NCBI RefSeq assembly: GCF_003347495.1
Contig: NZ_QCXY01000009.1
Coordinates: forward strand, 186,001 to 250,000
Direction of reading: 5' to 3'
DNA: 64,000 nt
Origin: Pleomorphovibrio marinus
Lineage (GTDB): Bacteria; Bacteroidota; Bacteroidia; Cytophagales; Cyclobacteriaceae
Positions 52,765 through 62,537 of this stretch are shown piece by piece (position 1 is the stretch's first letter; the number at the start of each line of letters is the position of its first letter). The position numbers and the translations under genes are program-made. The notes under the pieces were generated by a model. It was not told the origin of the DNA. It searched no databases and worked only from the letters and a program-made list of their open reading frames with translations.

Positions 52765-53847
52765 CTAGTTGTCTTCGCTATTTTCTTTATCCTCCTTTAC
52801 CATGGTGATAAAGGGCTCCAAGCCGGGGCTAACAAAGGATTTTACCTGCCCCTCTTCGTCATTGTAAATTAATAGGATTTCTAAGTCTGCAACCTTTTTT
52901 TGTAGTTCTATGGAAGCTTGAGTGCCTATCACCATCATGGCCGTGGCATAAGCATCTGCTAGCATGCAGTCTTTGGCCAATACAGTGGCAGAAAGCAATC
53001 CGTGCTGCACCGGATATCCGGTAATTGGGTTTATGGTATGGGAAAATTTCTGTCCATCCACCACATAAAAGTTGCGGTAATTCCCGGAAGTAGCCAAGGC
53101 CTGGTTATCCAAAGCTATGATGCTGTATAGTTCCTCTGCCTTCCCTTTTTCGTCGGGTTGGGAAACACCTACGCGCCAGAGTTCCCCGTTTTCGTTTTCA
53201 CCCCTTGCTACCAGCTCCCCGCCTATTTCCACCAGCATGTCAGAAATGCCTTTTTCTTGCAAGTATGCAGCCAGCACGTCCACCCCATACCCCTTTGCGA
53301 TGGCACTGAAATCAAGATAAACTTCGGGGTTGCGCTTTTTTGCCCCCAGGCTGTCAAATTCCACAAGGTCAAAATCCACCACCTTCAGGAGTTCTCTTAT
53401 GGCTGTACTGTCCTTTCTGCTGGCACTGTCCGGCCCAAATCCCCAGGTATTTACCAACGGCCCAACAGTCGGGTCAAAGGCACCTTCCGTTTGCTCATAC
53501 ACCTCTTTGCTGACTTTCAGTACCGGGTAAAAGTATGGCAAGTTAAAGCGTATGGAATCCTCCATATTAAACCTGCTGAGCTCGGAATCTGGAATATAGG
53601 TAGAAAGGGATTGGTTAAATACCCTTAGTAAGGAATCAATGCCCTTTTTAAAGTCCCTCCGCTGTTCGTCAAGATACACCACCCTATAAGTGGTCCCCAT
53701 GGTGCTCCCGGTAACCACCATTCTTTGTTGTTGGGGAGTAATTGACTCTTTGGGCCTTGAATCTTGTTGTCGGTATAGGTAAACTAAAAACACCACAATT
53801 AGTAAGATAATACTGTAAATGATGTTCTTTCTGGCGTTTGAATGCAT
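52765..53847 (-). CDS. apbE: FAD:protein FMN transferase (ApbE)
   Basis: A 360-residue protein with an N-terminal hydrophobic anchor (about 9-26) and a periplasmic ApbE domain. ApbE transfers FMN from FAD to Thr/Ser of target flavoproteins, for example Na+-NQR subunits. Motifs: TGSTMGTTYRVV (about 46-57), YLDFSAIAKGYGVDVL with the FAD-binding KGYG, ATSGNYRNFYVVDGQKFSHT, read in part as TSGNYR, INPITGYP and the Mg-binding DAYATAMMVIG. Its target is not encoded here. It heads a minus-strand pair with the ZIP gene and is divergent from ruvB. Confidence 0.93.
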   Translation of the reverse strand: MHSNARKNIIYSIILLIVVFLVYLYRQQDSRPKESITPQQQRMVVTGSTMGTTYRVVYLDEQRRDFKKGIDSLLRVFNQSLSTYIPDSELSRFNMEDSIRFNLPYFYPVLKVSKEVYEQTEGAFDPTVGPLVNTWGFGPDSASRKDSTAIRELLKVVDFDLVEFDSLGAKKRNPEVYLDFSAIAKGYGVDVLAAYLQEKGISDMLVEIGGELVARGENENGELWRVGVSQPDEKGKAEELYSIIALDNQALATSGNYRNFYVVDGQKFSHTINPITGYPVQHGLLSATVLAKDCMLADAYATAMMVIGTQASIELQKKVADLEILLIYNDEEGQVKSFVSPGLEPFITMVKEDKENSEDN

Positions 53848-53976
53848 GTTCCCTAGGCTGATTATAATTTTCCCGAAAGTTAAACCTAAATTTTTTAATT
53901 CCTCGGAAAAACGCCCTATATACCCATGTGCAAAAGTGTCAATTCCAAAACCCGTTTATCCCATGGATGAATTCCC

Positions 53977-53984
53977 TATATTTG
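53977..53984 (+). promoter_or_regulatory. -7 box of the ruvB-queG operon
   Basis: TATATTTG is a perfect TAnnTTTG, with TTTA 18 bases upstream (53955-53958) as an imperfect -33. The ATG lies 19 bases beyond the box, so the leader would be only about 13 bases. Confidence 0.5.
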
Positions 53985-54003
53985 TGCCAGTAACCCCCAA
54001 GGT

Positions 54004-55038
54004 ATGAGAGAAGATTATCTGAGTGGAGACGATGAAGGCATGAGCCATGCGGACAAGGAAGTGGAAAAAGCACTTCGCCCGCTAAGTTTTGACGACTTTA
54101 CGGGTCAGCAAAAAATCGTGGACAACCTCAAAGTATATGTATTGGCTGCAAAAAAAAGGGCAGAATCCCTAGATCATGTGCTTTTGCACGGCCCCCCTGG
54201 GCTGGGAAAAACCACACTCAGCCACATCATCGCCAATGAGCTGGGTTCAAGCCTTAAAATCACCTCCGGCCCAGTGCTGGATAAACCATCCGACTTGGCT
54301 GGGTTGCTTACCAACCTGGAGGATGGGGATGTACTTTTCATAGATGAAATACACAGGCTTAACCCCATCGTGGAGGAATACCTTTATTCCGCAATGGAAG
54401 ATTTCAGGATAGACATAATGCTGGATTCGGGGCCCAATGCCCGCTCCGTACAAATATCCCTGCATCCTTTTACCCTTATCGGAGCCACCACGCGCTCAGG
54501 CTTGCTGACCTCCCCTTTGAGGGCCAGATTCGGCATAAACGCCAGGTTGGAATATTACGATGCTAAATTATTGACGGACATTGTAATCCGGTCAGCAAGT
54601 ATCTTGGGCACCCCCATTACGGAGGAGGCGGCCTTCGAAATTGCGCGCAGAAGCAGGGGCACCCCCAGAGTCGCCAACATGCTATTGCGCAGGACTAGGG
54701 ATTTTGCGGAAATTAAGGGGGATGGCAACATCAATTTACCCATTTCAAAAATTGCCTTGAACGCCTTGGACGTAGACGAAAATGGACTGGATGAGATGGA
54801 TAACCGCATCTTGAATACCATAATCCAGAAATTCAGAGGAGGCCCTGTAGGGCTCTCCACCATTGCCACAGCCTGTGGGGAGGAAGCAGAAACCATTGAG
54901 GAGGTGTACGAGCCCTTTTTGATCCAGGAAGGCTATTTAAAAAGAACCAGCAGGGGAAGAACGGCTACAGAATTGGCCTACAAACACCTAAACATCCGGC
55001 CAGAAACGGGTGGAAGTACCGGAACCCTTTTTGGTTAA
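54004..55038 (+). CDS. ruvB: Holliday junction branch-migration ATPase RuvB
   Basis: A 344-residue AAA+ helicase, the usual length. RuvB forms hexameric rings that drive branch migration with RuvA. The N-terminal block [20 protein letters not shown], read in part, precedes Walker [10 protein letters not shown] (about 60-68), Walker [10 protein letters not shown] (about 112-120), sensor 1 GATTRSG and the arginine-finger region LRARFG. The C-terminal winged-helix domain ends with [16 protein letters not shown]. The ATG at 54004 fits the predicted promoter. queG follows after 3 bases. Confidence 0.97.
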   Translation: MREDYLSGDDEGMSHADKEVEKALRPLSFDDFTGQQKIVDNLKVYVLAAKKRAESLDHVLLHGPPGLGKTTLSHIIANELGSSLKITSGPVLDKPSDLAGLLTNLEDGDVLFIDEIHRLNPIVEEYLYSAMEDFRIDIMLDSGPNARSVQISLHPFTLIGATTRSGLLTSPLRARFGINARLEYYDAKLLTDIVIRSASILGTPITEEAAFEIARRSRGTPRVANMLLRRTRDFAEIKGDGNINLPISKIALNALDVDENGLDEMDNRILNTIIQKFRGGPVGLSTIATACGEEAETIEEVYEPFLIQEGYLKRTSRGRTATELAYKHLNIRPETGGSTGTLFG

Positions 55039-55041
55039 TTC

Positions 55042-56013
55042 ATGTCTTCTGCAGAAAAATACGCGAGAATCGTTAAATCCAGAGCTAAGGAAATGGGTTT
55101 TGACCACTGCGGTATTGCCCAGGCTACCTTTTTGGAAGAAGAGGCACCAAGGCTAGAGGAGTGGCTCAGCAGAAACTATCAGGGAAAAATGGCCTACATG
55201 GCCAACCATTTTGAAAAGCGTCTTGATCCTCGCAAGCTGGTGGAGGGTGCCAAATCCGTGGTAAGCTTAATTTATAACTATTATCCGGATAATAAGCTCC
55301 CCGAAGAAAAAGACGACCTAAAACTGGCCAAATATGCATATGGCAAGGATTACCATTTTGTCATCAAGGACAAGCTCAAAAAACTCCTTGAGGTACTAAG
55401 AGAGGAAATTGGGGACTTCGGGGGAAGGGTTTTTGTAGATAGTGCACCGGTAATGGAACGGCAATGGGCCCAGCGGGCGGGTTTAGGTTGGCAGGGCAAA
55501 AACAGCCTGCTTCTGAATCGGGATATGGGCAGCTTTTTTTTTCTGGCGGAAATAATCATTGACCTGCCGCTGGTTCCGGATGCTTCCTTTGCTGGGGATT
55601 ATTGTGGCACCTGCACCAAATGTATAGAGGCTTGCCCCACGGATGCCATCCCTCAGGCTGGGGTGGTCGACGGATCCAAATGCATCAGCTATTTCACCAT
55701 AGAGCTGAAGGAGGAATTACCCAATGAAATGAAAGGGAAATTCGAAAACTGGATGTTTGGATGCGACATTTGCCAAGATGTATGTCCTTGGAACCGGTTT
55801 TCCAAACCCCACAATGAGCCGGAATTCCAGCCCCATCCAGACTTGAGGGAAATGAAAAACGAAGATTGGGTAGAGCTTACCGAGGAAACATTCGGAAGGG
55901 TTTTCCAAAAATCTGCCTTGAAGCGGACAAAATGGGAGGGACTAAAAAGGAACATCAGGTTCCTAAAGGAAAAACCCCCTTCCGAAGAAGAGGGTCCTGG
56001 ACTATCCAGCTAA
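55042..56013 (+). CDS. queG: Epoxyqueuosine reductase
   Basis: A 323-residue QueG. It reduces epoxyqueuosine to queuosine in tRNA wobble positions, using cobalamin and two [4Fe-4S] clusters. GFDHCGIAQA opens the family, WQGKNSLLLNRDMGSFFFLAEI, read in part as GWQGKNSLL, is the B12-binding area, and the ferredoxin cysteines are in CGTCTKCIEACPTDAI (about 191-206) and CDICQDVCPWNRF (about 238-250). It is downstream of ruvB in the same operon. The last 12 bases overlap the convergent small gene at 56002-56193. Confidence 0.95.
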   Translation: MSSAEKYARIVKSRAKEMGFDHCGIAQATFLEEEAPRLEEWLSRNYQGKMAYMANHFEKRLDPRKLVEGAKSVVSLIYNYYPDNKLPEEKDDLKLAKYAYGKDYHFVIKDKLKKLLEVLREEIGDFGGRVFVDSAPVMERQWAQRAGLGWQGKNSLLLNRDMGSFFFLAEIIIDLPLVPDASFAGDYCGTCTKCIEACPTDAIPQAGVVDGSKCISYFTIELKEELPNEMKGKFENWMFGCDICQDVCPWNRFSKPHNEPEFQPHPDLREMKNEDWVELTEETFGRVFQKSALKRTKWEGLKRNIRFLKEKPPSEEEGPGLSS

Positions 56014-56193
56014 TTTCACAAAATACTTATTGAGTACTGGTTTATAGACTTTTGAAAAAGTCTGATAACACCAATTTCTAAATTCCTCTACTTCAGAGGG
56101 GACCAAAAGATTTAGGCCCTTGCGCAACTCCTTCTCGAAAAGTTTCTTGTCAAAACTCACCTTTAGCAAAATGGTCTTAACATATTCAATCAT
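56002..56193 (-). CDS. Small conserved-looking hypothetical protein
   Basis: A 63-residue, mostly helical and basic protein (MIEYVKTILLKVSFDKKLFEKELRK at its start, read in part as VKTILLKVSFDKKLF). Similar short proteins with KVSFD..LF..EL occur in Bacteroidota, as I recall, so it is probably a real gene despite its size. No function is known. It is convergent with queG and overlaps its end by 12 bases. Its ATG is divergent from batD, about 125 bases away. Confidence 0.65.
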   Translation of the reverse strand: MIEYVKTILLKVSFDKKLFEKELRKGLNLLVPSEVEEFRNWCYQTFSKVYKPVLNKYFVKLAG

Positions 56194-56263
56194 GGTTCAT
56201 TGGTTTAAGTTTGGTTTAGTTAAGTTTAAATAATTTTAACACTATTTACGATACTTTACTAGA

Positions 56264-56295
56264 TTTGTTTCGTTTTAAAATAACTTGTTTATTTG
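56264..56295 (+). promoter_or_regulatory. Promoter of batD
   Basis: TTTG (56264-56267) and TTTATTTG (56288-56295, one mismatch to TAnnTTTG) are 20 bases apart. The start site would fall near 56302, which excludes the TTG start at 56293 and supports ATG 56320. Confidence 0.5.
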
Positions 56296-56319
56296 CAAAT
56301 CTTCTGTCAAAGATCGTAT

Positions 56320-57771
56320 ATGTCTTTAACGCAAAGCCTACCTCTTTTATTATTGTTCACTCTCTCTGTTTGCCTGCATACCCAGGCTCAACAGATCAAA
56401 ATCGAACTCGGACCCAATGAAGTGGCTCTTAATGAGACCTTCAACATAAAAATTACTGTAGCTGAGGAGAAAATCAGGTCTTACGACCAACTGCCAGAAA
56501 TACCCGGTTTTCAGAAACAAGGTGTCTCTCAAAGCTCTTCCATGAACATTGTAAATGGGCAGATGAGCAGCACCAACAGTGTCATCCAATATTACAAACC
56601 TCTCCGGAAAGGCCAATTTAAACTGGAGGATTTTACCATCAGCGTAAACGGTAAGGAAATCAGCTCCTCCGGACAAACCCTCAATGTGGTGGATGCCAGG
56701 GGAGGTCAGGCCAGCAGGGGGAGGGCTCTGGATCCTTTTGACGATTTTTTTGGCAATGGCAATAGAAATGATGAACCGGAATTCGTGGAAGTAGAGGACG
56801 ATGCCTTTTTTGCGTTGAGTGTGGACAAGGACGAGGTTTATGTGGGAGAAGGGTTTAACGTAAGCATGGCCTTCTACATGTCCGAAACCAACCAAGCCCC
56901 TTTTACTTTTCATGAGCCCGGTAAACAACTGGAAAAAATTATCAACGAAATAAAGCCCTCCAACGCCTGGGAGGAAAACTTCAACATCACAAGCATTCAA
57001 CCCGAAAAGGTGGATTTCAACGGCAAGCGATGGACTAAGTTAAAGGTGTACCAAGCCACATTCTTTCCCTTCAATGCCGGGGAGATCAGCTTCCCCACCG
57101 TGGAATGGGAGATGATCAAATACAAGGTAGCCCGAAACCCAAGCTTTTTTGGGAGCAACAGGCTACAGGATTTCAAGACATTTTACTCACAACCCAAAAC
57201 CATCAAGGTGAAGTCCCTTCCCCCGCATCCGCTTAAAAACGAAGTAAGTGTGGGGAGCTTCCAATTGAGGGAAAATTTTACTGAAAAGGAAGTGGCCACT
57301 GGCGAGGGCATTACCTATCAATTTGGCATTACCGGAGAAGGTAACATCAGCTCCATCAGGCAGCCTAGGAAAAAGAACGTACAAAGATTGAACACCTTTG
57401 ACCCCAACGAGAAAATCCAAATCAACAAGGGAAGGGGCAAAGTAACAGGTAGGAAGGAGTTTAGCTATTTTATCACCATCAATGAACCCGAAGAAGTTGC
57501 CTTAAAAAATCATTTTGAGTGGATCTATTTTAATCCTACACTGGAGAAGTACGACACCCTCAGACCCAATGCCCTACTTACGGTTTCTGGGGAGAGCAAG
57601 ATCAACCAAGCCATCTCCTCCTCCAGACTGGGGGGCATCTATGACCTGATAGAAGTAGAGGACAATAAACTTTCAAACCAAAAATATAAATACTATTTTT
57701 CGGTTTTTATCAATCTATTGCTTTTTGGAGCAGTGGTATTGTTGGGAGTTTTGTTATATAAGAAAAATTAA
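56320..57771 (+). CDS. batD: BatD-family membrane protein
   Basis: A 483-residue protein with a signal peptide (LPLLLLFTLSVCLHTQAQ), a large beta-rich periplasmic part and one C-terminal membrane helix (about 460-480). The opening IKIELGPNEVALNETFNIKI, read in part as ELGPNEVALNE, and SSSMNIVNGQMSSTNSVIQY, read in part, are typical of BatD (PF13584), originally linked to oxygen tolerance in Bacteroides. Its usual partners batA, batB, batC and a MoxR ATPase gene are not in the window. I use ATG at 56320. aroC starts 3 bases after the stop. Confidence 0.9.
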   Translation: MSLTQSLPLLLLFTLSVCLHTQAQQIKIELGPNEVALNETFNIKITVAEEKIRSYDQLPEIPGFQKQGVSQSSSMNIVNGQMSSTNSVIQYYKPLRKGQFKLEDFTISVNGKEISSSGQTLNVVDARGGQASRGRALDPFDDFFGNGNRNDEPEFVEVEDDAFFALSVDKDEVYVGEGFNVSMAFYMSETNQAPFTFHEPGKQLEKIINEIKPSNAWEENFNITSIQPEKVDFNGKRWTKLKVYQATFFPFNAGEISFPTVEWEMIKYKVARNPSFFGSNRLQDFKTFYSQPKTIKVKSLPPHPLKNEVSVGSFQLRENFTEKEVATGEGITYQFGITGEGNISSIRQPRKKNVQRLNTFDPNEKIQINKGRGKVTGRKEFSYFITINEPEEVALKNHFEWIYFNPTLEKYDTLRPNALLTVSGESKINQAISSSRLGGIYDLIEVEDNKLSNQKYKYYFSVFINLLLFGAVVLLGVLLYKKN

Positions 57772-57774
57772 TAC

Positions 57775-58851
57775 ATGCGCAATACTTTCGGTAGGGCATT
57801 CACTATCAGCACTTTCGGTGAGTCCCATGGCAAAGGCCTAGGAGTCATTATTGACGGTTGCCCTGCTGGGGTGGCTATAGACGAGGAGTTTATCCGCCAG
57901 GAAATGCAAAGGCGCAAGCCCGGGCAGTCCAAAATCACCACGCAAAGAAAGGAAGAGGACGAAATCCAAATTCTTTCCGGGGTTTTTGAGGGCAAAAGTA
58001 CGGGCACGCCCATAGCCATCGTCATTCTCAACACCGACCAGAAAAGCAAGGATTACAGCCATATCGCGGATAAATTCCGCCCCTCCCATGCGGACTTCAC
58101 CTATCAGGAAAAATTTGGTGTCCGTGATTATAGGGGTGGTGGCAGAAGCAGCGCCCGAGAAACAGCCGCCAGGGTGGCAGCGGGTGCCGTGGCCAAAATG
58201 CTCCTGAAGAACTACGGAGTGGACATACATGCCTATGTAAGCCAAACTGGTGCGCTGAAACTGGAAAAACCCTACCAAGAACTCGACTTTTCCAAGACAG
58301 AAGAAAACATCGTCCGCTGTCCCGACCCGGAAATGGCCGAAAAAATGATCGAATTAATCGATGAGGTCCGTAAAAGTCGAGACACAATAGGTGGGGTGGT
58401 TTCTTGCGTGGCCCAAGGGGTACCTGTGGGGCTTGGAGAGCCCGTATTTGACCGGTTGCATGCTGCATTGGGTCATGCCATGCTTAGCATTAATGCCGTA
58501 AAAGGATTTGAGTATGGCTCCGGTTTTGAAGGGGTGAGCATGCGGGGTTCTGAGCATAATGATGCCTTTTTCATGGAAGGGGAGCGGGTACGCACCAGAA
58601 CCAATCACTCCGGAGGCATACAGGGTGGAATTTCCAATGGTGAAGACATCTATTTCCGAGTGGCCTTCAAGCCTGTGGCCACCATCATGAAAGACCAGGA
58701 AAGCGTAACCGAGGCAGGAGAAAGCACTACGGTTTCCGGAAAGGGCAGGCACGACCCCTGCGTGGTGCCTAGGGCTGTGCCCATCGTAGAGGCCATGTGC
58801 GCACTGGTGCTGGCCGATTTCCTGCTTTTGAACAGATTGAGCAAATTGTAA
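57775..58851 (+). CDS. aroC: Chorismate synthase
   Basis: A 358-residue enzyme, the normal size, which converts EPSP to chorismate with reduced FMN as cofactor in aromatic amino acid biosynthesis. Signatures: [18 protein letters not shown] (about 13-30), [19 protein letters not shown] (about 121-139) and [18 protein letters not shown] (about 248-265, with the conserved D). [16 protein letters not shown] lies near 280. It starts 3 bases after batD and precedes a DAACS symporter by 32 bases. Confidence 0.97.
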   Translation: MRNTFGRAFTISTFGESHGKGLGVIIDGCPAGVAIDEEFIRQEMQRRKPGQSKITTQRKEEDEIQILSGVFEGKSTGTPIAIVILNTDQKSKDYSHIADKFRPSHADFTYQEKFGVRDYRGGGRSSARETAARVAAGAVAKMLLKNYGVDIHAYVSQTGALKLEKPYQELDFSKTEENIVRCPDPEMAEKMIELIDEVRKSRDTIGGVVSCVAQGVPVGLGEPVFDRLHAALGHAMLSINAVKGFEYGSGFEGVSMRGSEHNDAFFMEGERVRTRTNHSGGIQGGISNGEDIYFRVAFKPVATIMKDQESVTEAGESTTVSGKGRHDPCVVPRAVPIVEAMCALVLADFLLLNRLSKL

Positions 58852-58883
58852 TTTAACCACTTCACGGACACAACCACTGACTT

Positions 58884-60215
58884 ATGAAAAAAAAATTACC
58901 CCTTCACACCCAAATCATTATTGGTTTGGTATTGGGCTTGCTTTTGGGCTTAGCAGTAGTGCAATTTAGGATTGGGGCAGGTTTTATCATTGACTACGTA
59001 AAACCCATAGGCACCATTTTTATCAATTCCCTCAAAATGATCGCCGTGCCTCTGGTATTGGCTTCCCTTATTGTGGGGGTATCTAACCTGGGGGATATTT
59101 CCAAACTAAGTAGAATTGGTGGCAAAACCATACTTACCTACATGGTGACCACCGTGATTGCGGTAAGCCTTGGCCTGATCGCCGTAAATATCTTTAACCC
59201 CGGTAAAAGCCTGCCTACAGAAACCAGGGACAATTTGATGACCCTTTACGATGACAATGTAGGGGATAAAACCTCACAGGTGGAAGAATTGCGGGAGCAA
59301 AGCCCTCTCAAACCCTTGGTAGATATGGTGCCGGAAAACGTGTTTGGTGCCGCCGCCGACAATGGAAGTATGCTGCAAGTGGTGTTCTTTGCCATATTGG
59401 TGGGGATTGCCCTCTTGCAAGTACCAAAAGAAAAAGGAAGCCCCGTAATCGCATTTTTTGATGGGCTGAACGATATTATTATCAAAATTGTGGGATTTAT
59501 CATGCTCCTTGCCCCCTACGGTGTATTTGCGCTGATGGCTTCACTTATAGTAGAAATCACCGGGGACAATCCGGATTCGGCTATAGAGTTGCTGTTGGCT
59601 TTGCTGAAATACAGCCTGGTGGTCTTGGGTGGCTTGTTTTTTATGATCCTCATCACTTATCCCTTAATCTTAAAAATGTTCACTAAGGTGAAATACCTTG
59701 ATTTTTTTAAGGCTATACGCCCCGCGCAATTATTGGCCTTCACCACCAGCTCCAGTTCAGCAACCCTACCGGTTACGATGAAACAAGTGGAAGAAGAACT
59801 AGGGGTTTCGGAAGAGGTAAGCAGCTTTGTGCTTCCCCTGGGAGCCACCATTAACATGGATGGCACCAGTTTGTATCAAGGTGTTGCCGCTGTATTTATC
59901 GCACAGGCACTGGGGCTTGACCTCAGCCTCACCCAACAGCTTATGATAGTGCTTACCGCAACATTGGCGTCTATAGGCACCGCAGGTGTGCCCGGTGCGG
60001 GTATCATCATGTTGATCATCGTGTTGGAATCCATTTCGGTTCCGGCGGCAGGAATAGCACTTATTTTGGCACCAGACAGGATTTTGGACATGTTCAGGAC
60101 AATCGTAAATGTGACGGGAGACGCGATGGTATGTACTGTGGTTGCCTCCACCGAGGGGGAGTTACCCGATGGCCTGATCCGTAAATCCAACCCCCTTACC
60201 ACTACAGAAGCATAA
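58884..60215 (+). CDS. Dicarboxylate/amino acid:cation symporter (DAACS family)
   Basis: A 443-residue transporter of the GltP/DctA family with eight membrane helices and two re-entrant loops. HP1 carries the serine-rich TTSSSSATLPVTMK (about 289-302), TM7 has GATINMDGTSLYQ (NMDGT motif), and HP2 has GTAGVPGAGIIML. The likely substrate is glutamate, aspartate or a C4-dicarboxylate with Na+ or H+. It follows aroC on the same strand after 32 bases and precedes the NifU-like gene by 71 bases, in which I see no terminator. Confidence 0.93.
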   Translation: MKKKLPLHTQIIIGLVLGLLLGLAVVQFRIGAGFIIDYVKPIGTIFINSLKMIAVPLVLASLIVGVSNLGDISKLSRIGGKTILTYMVTTVIAVSLGLIAVNIFNPGKSLPTETRDNLMTLYDDNVGDKTSQVEELREQSPLKPLVDMVPENVFGAAADNGSMLQVVFFAILVGIALLQVPKEKGSPVIAFFDGLNDIIIKIVGFIMLLAPYGVFALMASLIVEITGDNPDSAIELLLALLKYSLVVLGGLFFMILITYPLILKMFTKVKYLDFFKAIRPAQLLAFTTSSSSATLPVTMKQVEEELGVSEEVSSFVLPLGATINMDGTSLYQGVAAVFIAQALGLDLSLTQQLMIVLTATLASIGTAGVPGAGIIMLIIVLESISVPAAGIALILAPDRILDMFRTIVNVTGDAMVCTVVASTEGELPDGLIRKSNPLTTTEA

Positions 60216-60286
60216 TCCCAACTATCAATGAACCCAAAGCCCAAAAGGTGCGTTAAGCCCATATATTAATCATCAAAATCTGAGAC

Positions 60287-60871
60287 ATGCTACAAGCACA
60301 GAAGCGACCTGTACACCTCTATATGGAAGCCAATCCTAATCCAAACTCTCTGAAGTTTGTGGCCAATTTCATGTTGGCCGAAGATGGGATTAGTTTTGAC
60401 TTCCCGGATCAAGAAAGCGCCAAAAACTCACCCTTGGCCCAAGAATTATTCAATTTCGCCTCAGTGGAAAGGGTTTTTATTGCGGCAAACTTTGTGACGG
60501 TCACAAAGAGCGAGGAGGTAAGCTGGCAGGAGATTCAGGATGTGATCCGAAACCACATCAAGTCCTATCTGGAGGATGGGAAAGAAGTGGTGAATGCGGA
60601 TTTTGACAAAGACCCCTTGTTTGATGAAAGTGATTCAGAAACGGTAAAGAAAATCAAGGGTATTTTGGATGAATATATCCGACCCGCTGTAGAGCAGGAT
60701 GGCGGGGCTATTGTTTTCCATAGTTTCCAAGATGGTATTGTCAAAGTCTTGCTGCAGGGAGCATGCTCCGGATGTCCTTCCAGTACTGTCACCTTAAAAG
60801 CAGGGATAGAGAACTTGCTCACCCGTATGTTACCAGACGAGGTGAAAGGCGTGGAAGCCGAGGGTGTCTGA
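60287..60871 (+). CDS. Nfu-type iron-sulfur cluster scaffold/carrier
   Basis: A 194-residue protein with an N-terminal Nfu_N domain (YMEANPNPNSLKFVANFML, about 8-26; FVTVTKSEEVSWQEI) and a C-terminal NifU-like domain with VEQDGGAIVFHSF and the CxxC motif in GACSGCPSST (about 160-169). Nfu proteins carry or assemble [4Fe-4S] clusters for client proteins. The start ATG at 60287 gives a short leader MLQAQKRPVHLY. It is followed by the DUF3810 gene after 31 bases. Confidence 0.93.
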   Translation: MLQAQKRPVHLYMEANPNPNSLKFVANFMLAEDGISFDFPDQESAKNSPLAQELFNFASVERVFIAANFVTVTKSEEVSWQEIQDVIRNHIKSYLEDGKEVVNADFDKDPLFDESDSETVKKIKGILDEYIRPAVEQDGGAIVFHSFQDGIVKVLLQGACSGCPSSTVTLKAGIENLLTRMLPDEVKGVEAEGV

Positions 60872-60902
60872 TGGACAAAGATAGTTAGAGGCAGAGGAGG
60901 GT

Positions 60903-61970
60903 ATGTGGAAGGGAAACTGGACTTGGGCATTTCTGGGATTGGCTGCATTGCTGTTACGCTGGCTGGCAAGGCTTAATCCCGAAATAACTGAGGCCTATTA
61001 TTCACGGACATTTTTTCCGGTAATTAGGAATGTAATTGACGCTACCCTGGCAAAGCTCCCTTTTCCAACGGTGTACCTATTTCTATTTTCGGTGCTCGCT
61101 GTTTTTGTATTGTGCCTTAATCGTCTGGCAAACCTCCCAGATATCAGGAATAAGGCTGTCTTTGCCCTTAGGAATTGCCTCAACGGGCTGGGCTTGTTGG
61201 TATTTTTCTTCTTGATCCTCTGGGGATATAATTATCAGCGTGTTCCGGTGTACGAACAAGTGGGGATTTTCCCAGAGCCTTTGGGGGAGGAAAAACTTGT
61301 GGAGGAAATCGAATTTACCCTTCAGCAACTCACACAACTCAGGCCTATCATCAAAAGGGATACCTTTCCCATAGAAGACATACTTCCCTACCCGGATTTG
61401 GAAAGGTTCGTGAGAGAGGAAATGGGAAGTAATTTACTCATTTTGGGACTAAACCATACAGGTTCGCCTCGAGCCAGGGAATTTTTCCCATCGGGATTTA
61501 TGAGAAGAATGGGGATATATGGCATCTATTTTCCCTTTACGGGTGAGAGTTACATTGATCCAAGTTTGCATCCCCTGGAAAAACCCTTTACTGTGGCCCA
61601 CGAAATGGCCCACAGTTACGGCATTACCGATGAAGGTGAGGCAAATTTCATAGCCTGGATCATCTGTACCAACAGTTCTTCCACCTTGTTACAATATACG
61701 GGGCATTTAAGGCTCTTTAGGTATCAGCTCAACGACCTTTACCGGATTAACGAGAACAGCTATTTGGCGTTTGTGGAAAATATACCTCCCGGAATTCGCA
61801 ACGACTTGCTTTCCATCAGGGAAAATGTACTTTCCATACGCCCCCTGTTTCTGGAATTGACCAAAAGATCCAACGACCTCTACCTGAAAACTCAGGGGGT
61901 AAAGTCCGGGGTAAAAAGTTACGCTGAACTTCCTATGCTTGTTTATGCCTGGAAAAATTTGTTGAAATAA
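60903..61970 (+). CDS. DUF3810 membrane protein with HExxH motif
   Basis: A 355-residue DUF3810 protein. Membrane helices lie near 8-25, 55-75 and 90-107, then a large domain with AHEMAHSYGITDEGEANFIAW (about 235-255, read in part as HEMAHSYG), a metallopeptidase-like HExxH plus a downstream E. This suggests a zinc protease, but the substrate is unknown; Bacteroidota often keep this gene near housekeeping operons. The last 38 bases overlap the convergent gene at 61933-62490. Confidence 0.88.
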   Translation: MWKGNWTWAFLGLAALLLRWLARLNPEITEAYYSRTFFPVIRNVIDATLAKLPFPTVYLFLFSVLAVFVLCLNRLANLPDIRNKAVFALRNCLNGLGLLVFFFLILWGYNYQRVPVYEQVGIFPEPLGEEKLVEEIEFTLQQLTQLRPIIKRDTFPIEDILPYPDLERFVREEMGSNLLILGLNHTGSPRAREFFPSGFMRRMGIYGIYFPFTGESYIDPSLHPLEKPFTVAHEMAHSYGITDEGEANFIAWIICTNSSSTLLQYTGHLRLFRYQLNDLYRINENSYLAFVENIPPGIRNDLLSIRENVLSIRPLFLELTKRSNDLYLKTQGVKSGVKSYAELPMLVYAWKNLLK

Positions 61971-62490
61971 TTACGCTTTCCCTGGATTTTCTCACTTTTC
62001 TGTAATGCAAGATCCCCATTGCCAAGACGGCGAGGGAGAGCAAAAAAACCGCCCATTCATAGCTTCTTTTGGAGGCTTTAATTTCAGCAATAACCTGTTC
62101 CTTATTGGCTAAAGATCGTTTAAGCACATCAATATCATGTTGCTGCTTTTGCGCTATGTATTTATAATCCTCCTTTTCATTGCTAATCTCGGCTGTCTCT
62201 ATGTTTTTCAACATTTCCAGTTCCGCCATAATTTGATTGTCCTTCTTAATGATCCTTTCCATCCACTCGTTGGTTGTAATCATGTCTTTTTTGGTGCGGT
62301 TCCCAAAAATACCGGATTTTTGCTCCTCGGAGGCTTGCCAAGACCTATGTAGTTGTTCCCTTTCTTCTACCAACCTATTCAGCTTTTCCTGCCCATGGCT
62401 GAAGGTAGGCATACCTACCATTATAAGCAATAGAAATAAGGGAACTAAACTAACCCTTATTCCAAAATTTAGAGAAGATTTCATCTGCAT
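61933..62490 (-). CDS. Hypothetical protein: signal peptide, coiled coil, C-terminal membrane helix
   Basis: About 185 residues when started at ATG 62490 (MQMKSSLNFGIRV), which places a hydrophobic signal at once, ending near FSHGQ. An ATG at 62535 would add 15 residues, and 62484 is also possible. A charged coiled coil follows (VEEREQLHRSWQASEEQK, read in part, and KQQHDIDVLKRSLANKEQ), then a membrane helix (AVFLLSLAVLAMGILHY) and a basic tail. No family is recognised. It overlaps the convergent DUF3810 gene by 38 bases. Confidence 0.65.
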   Translation of the reverse strand: MQMKSSLNFGIRVSLVPLFLLLIMVGMPTFSHGQEKLNRLVEEREQLHRSWQASEEQKSGIFGNRTKKDMITTNEWMERIIKKDNQIMAELEMLKNIETAEISNEKEDYKYIAQKQQHDIDVLKRSLANKEQVIAEIKASKRSYEWAVFLLSLAVLAMGILHYRKVRKSRESVIISTNFSRHKQA

Positions 62491-62537
62491 AATTACAATT
62501 TTCCGACCTAAAAAATACCATTCTCCAAATTTCATGC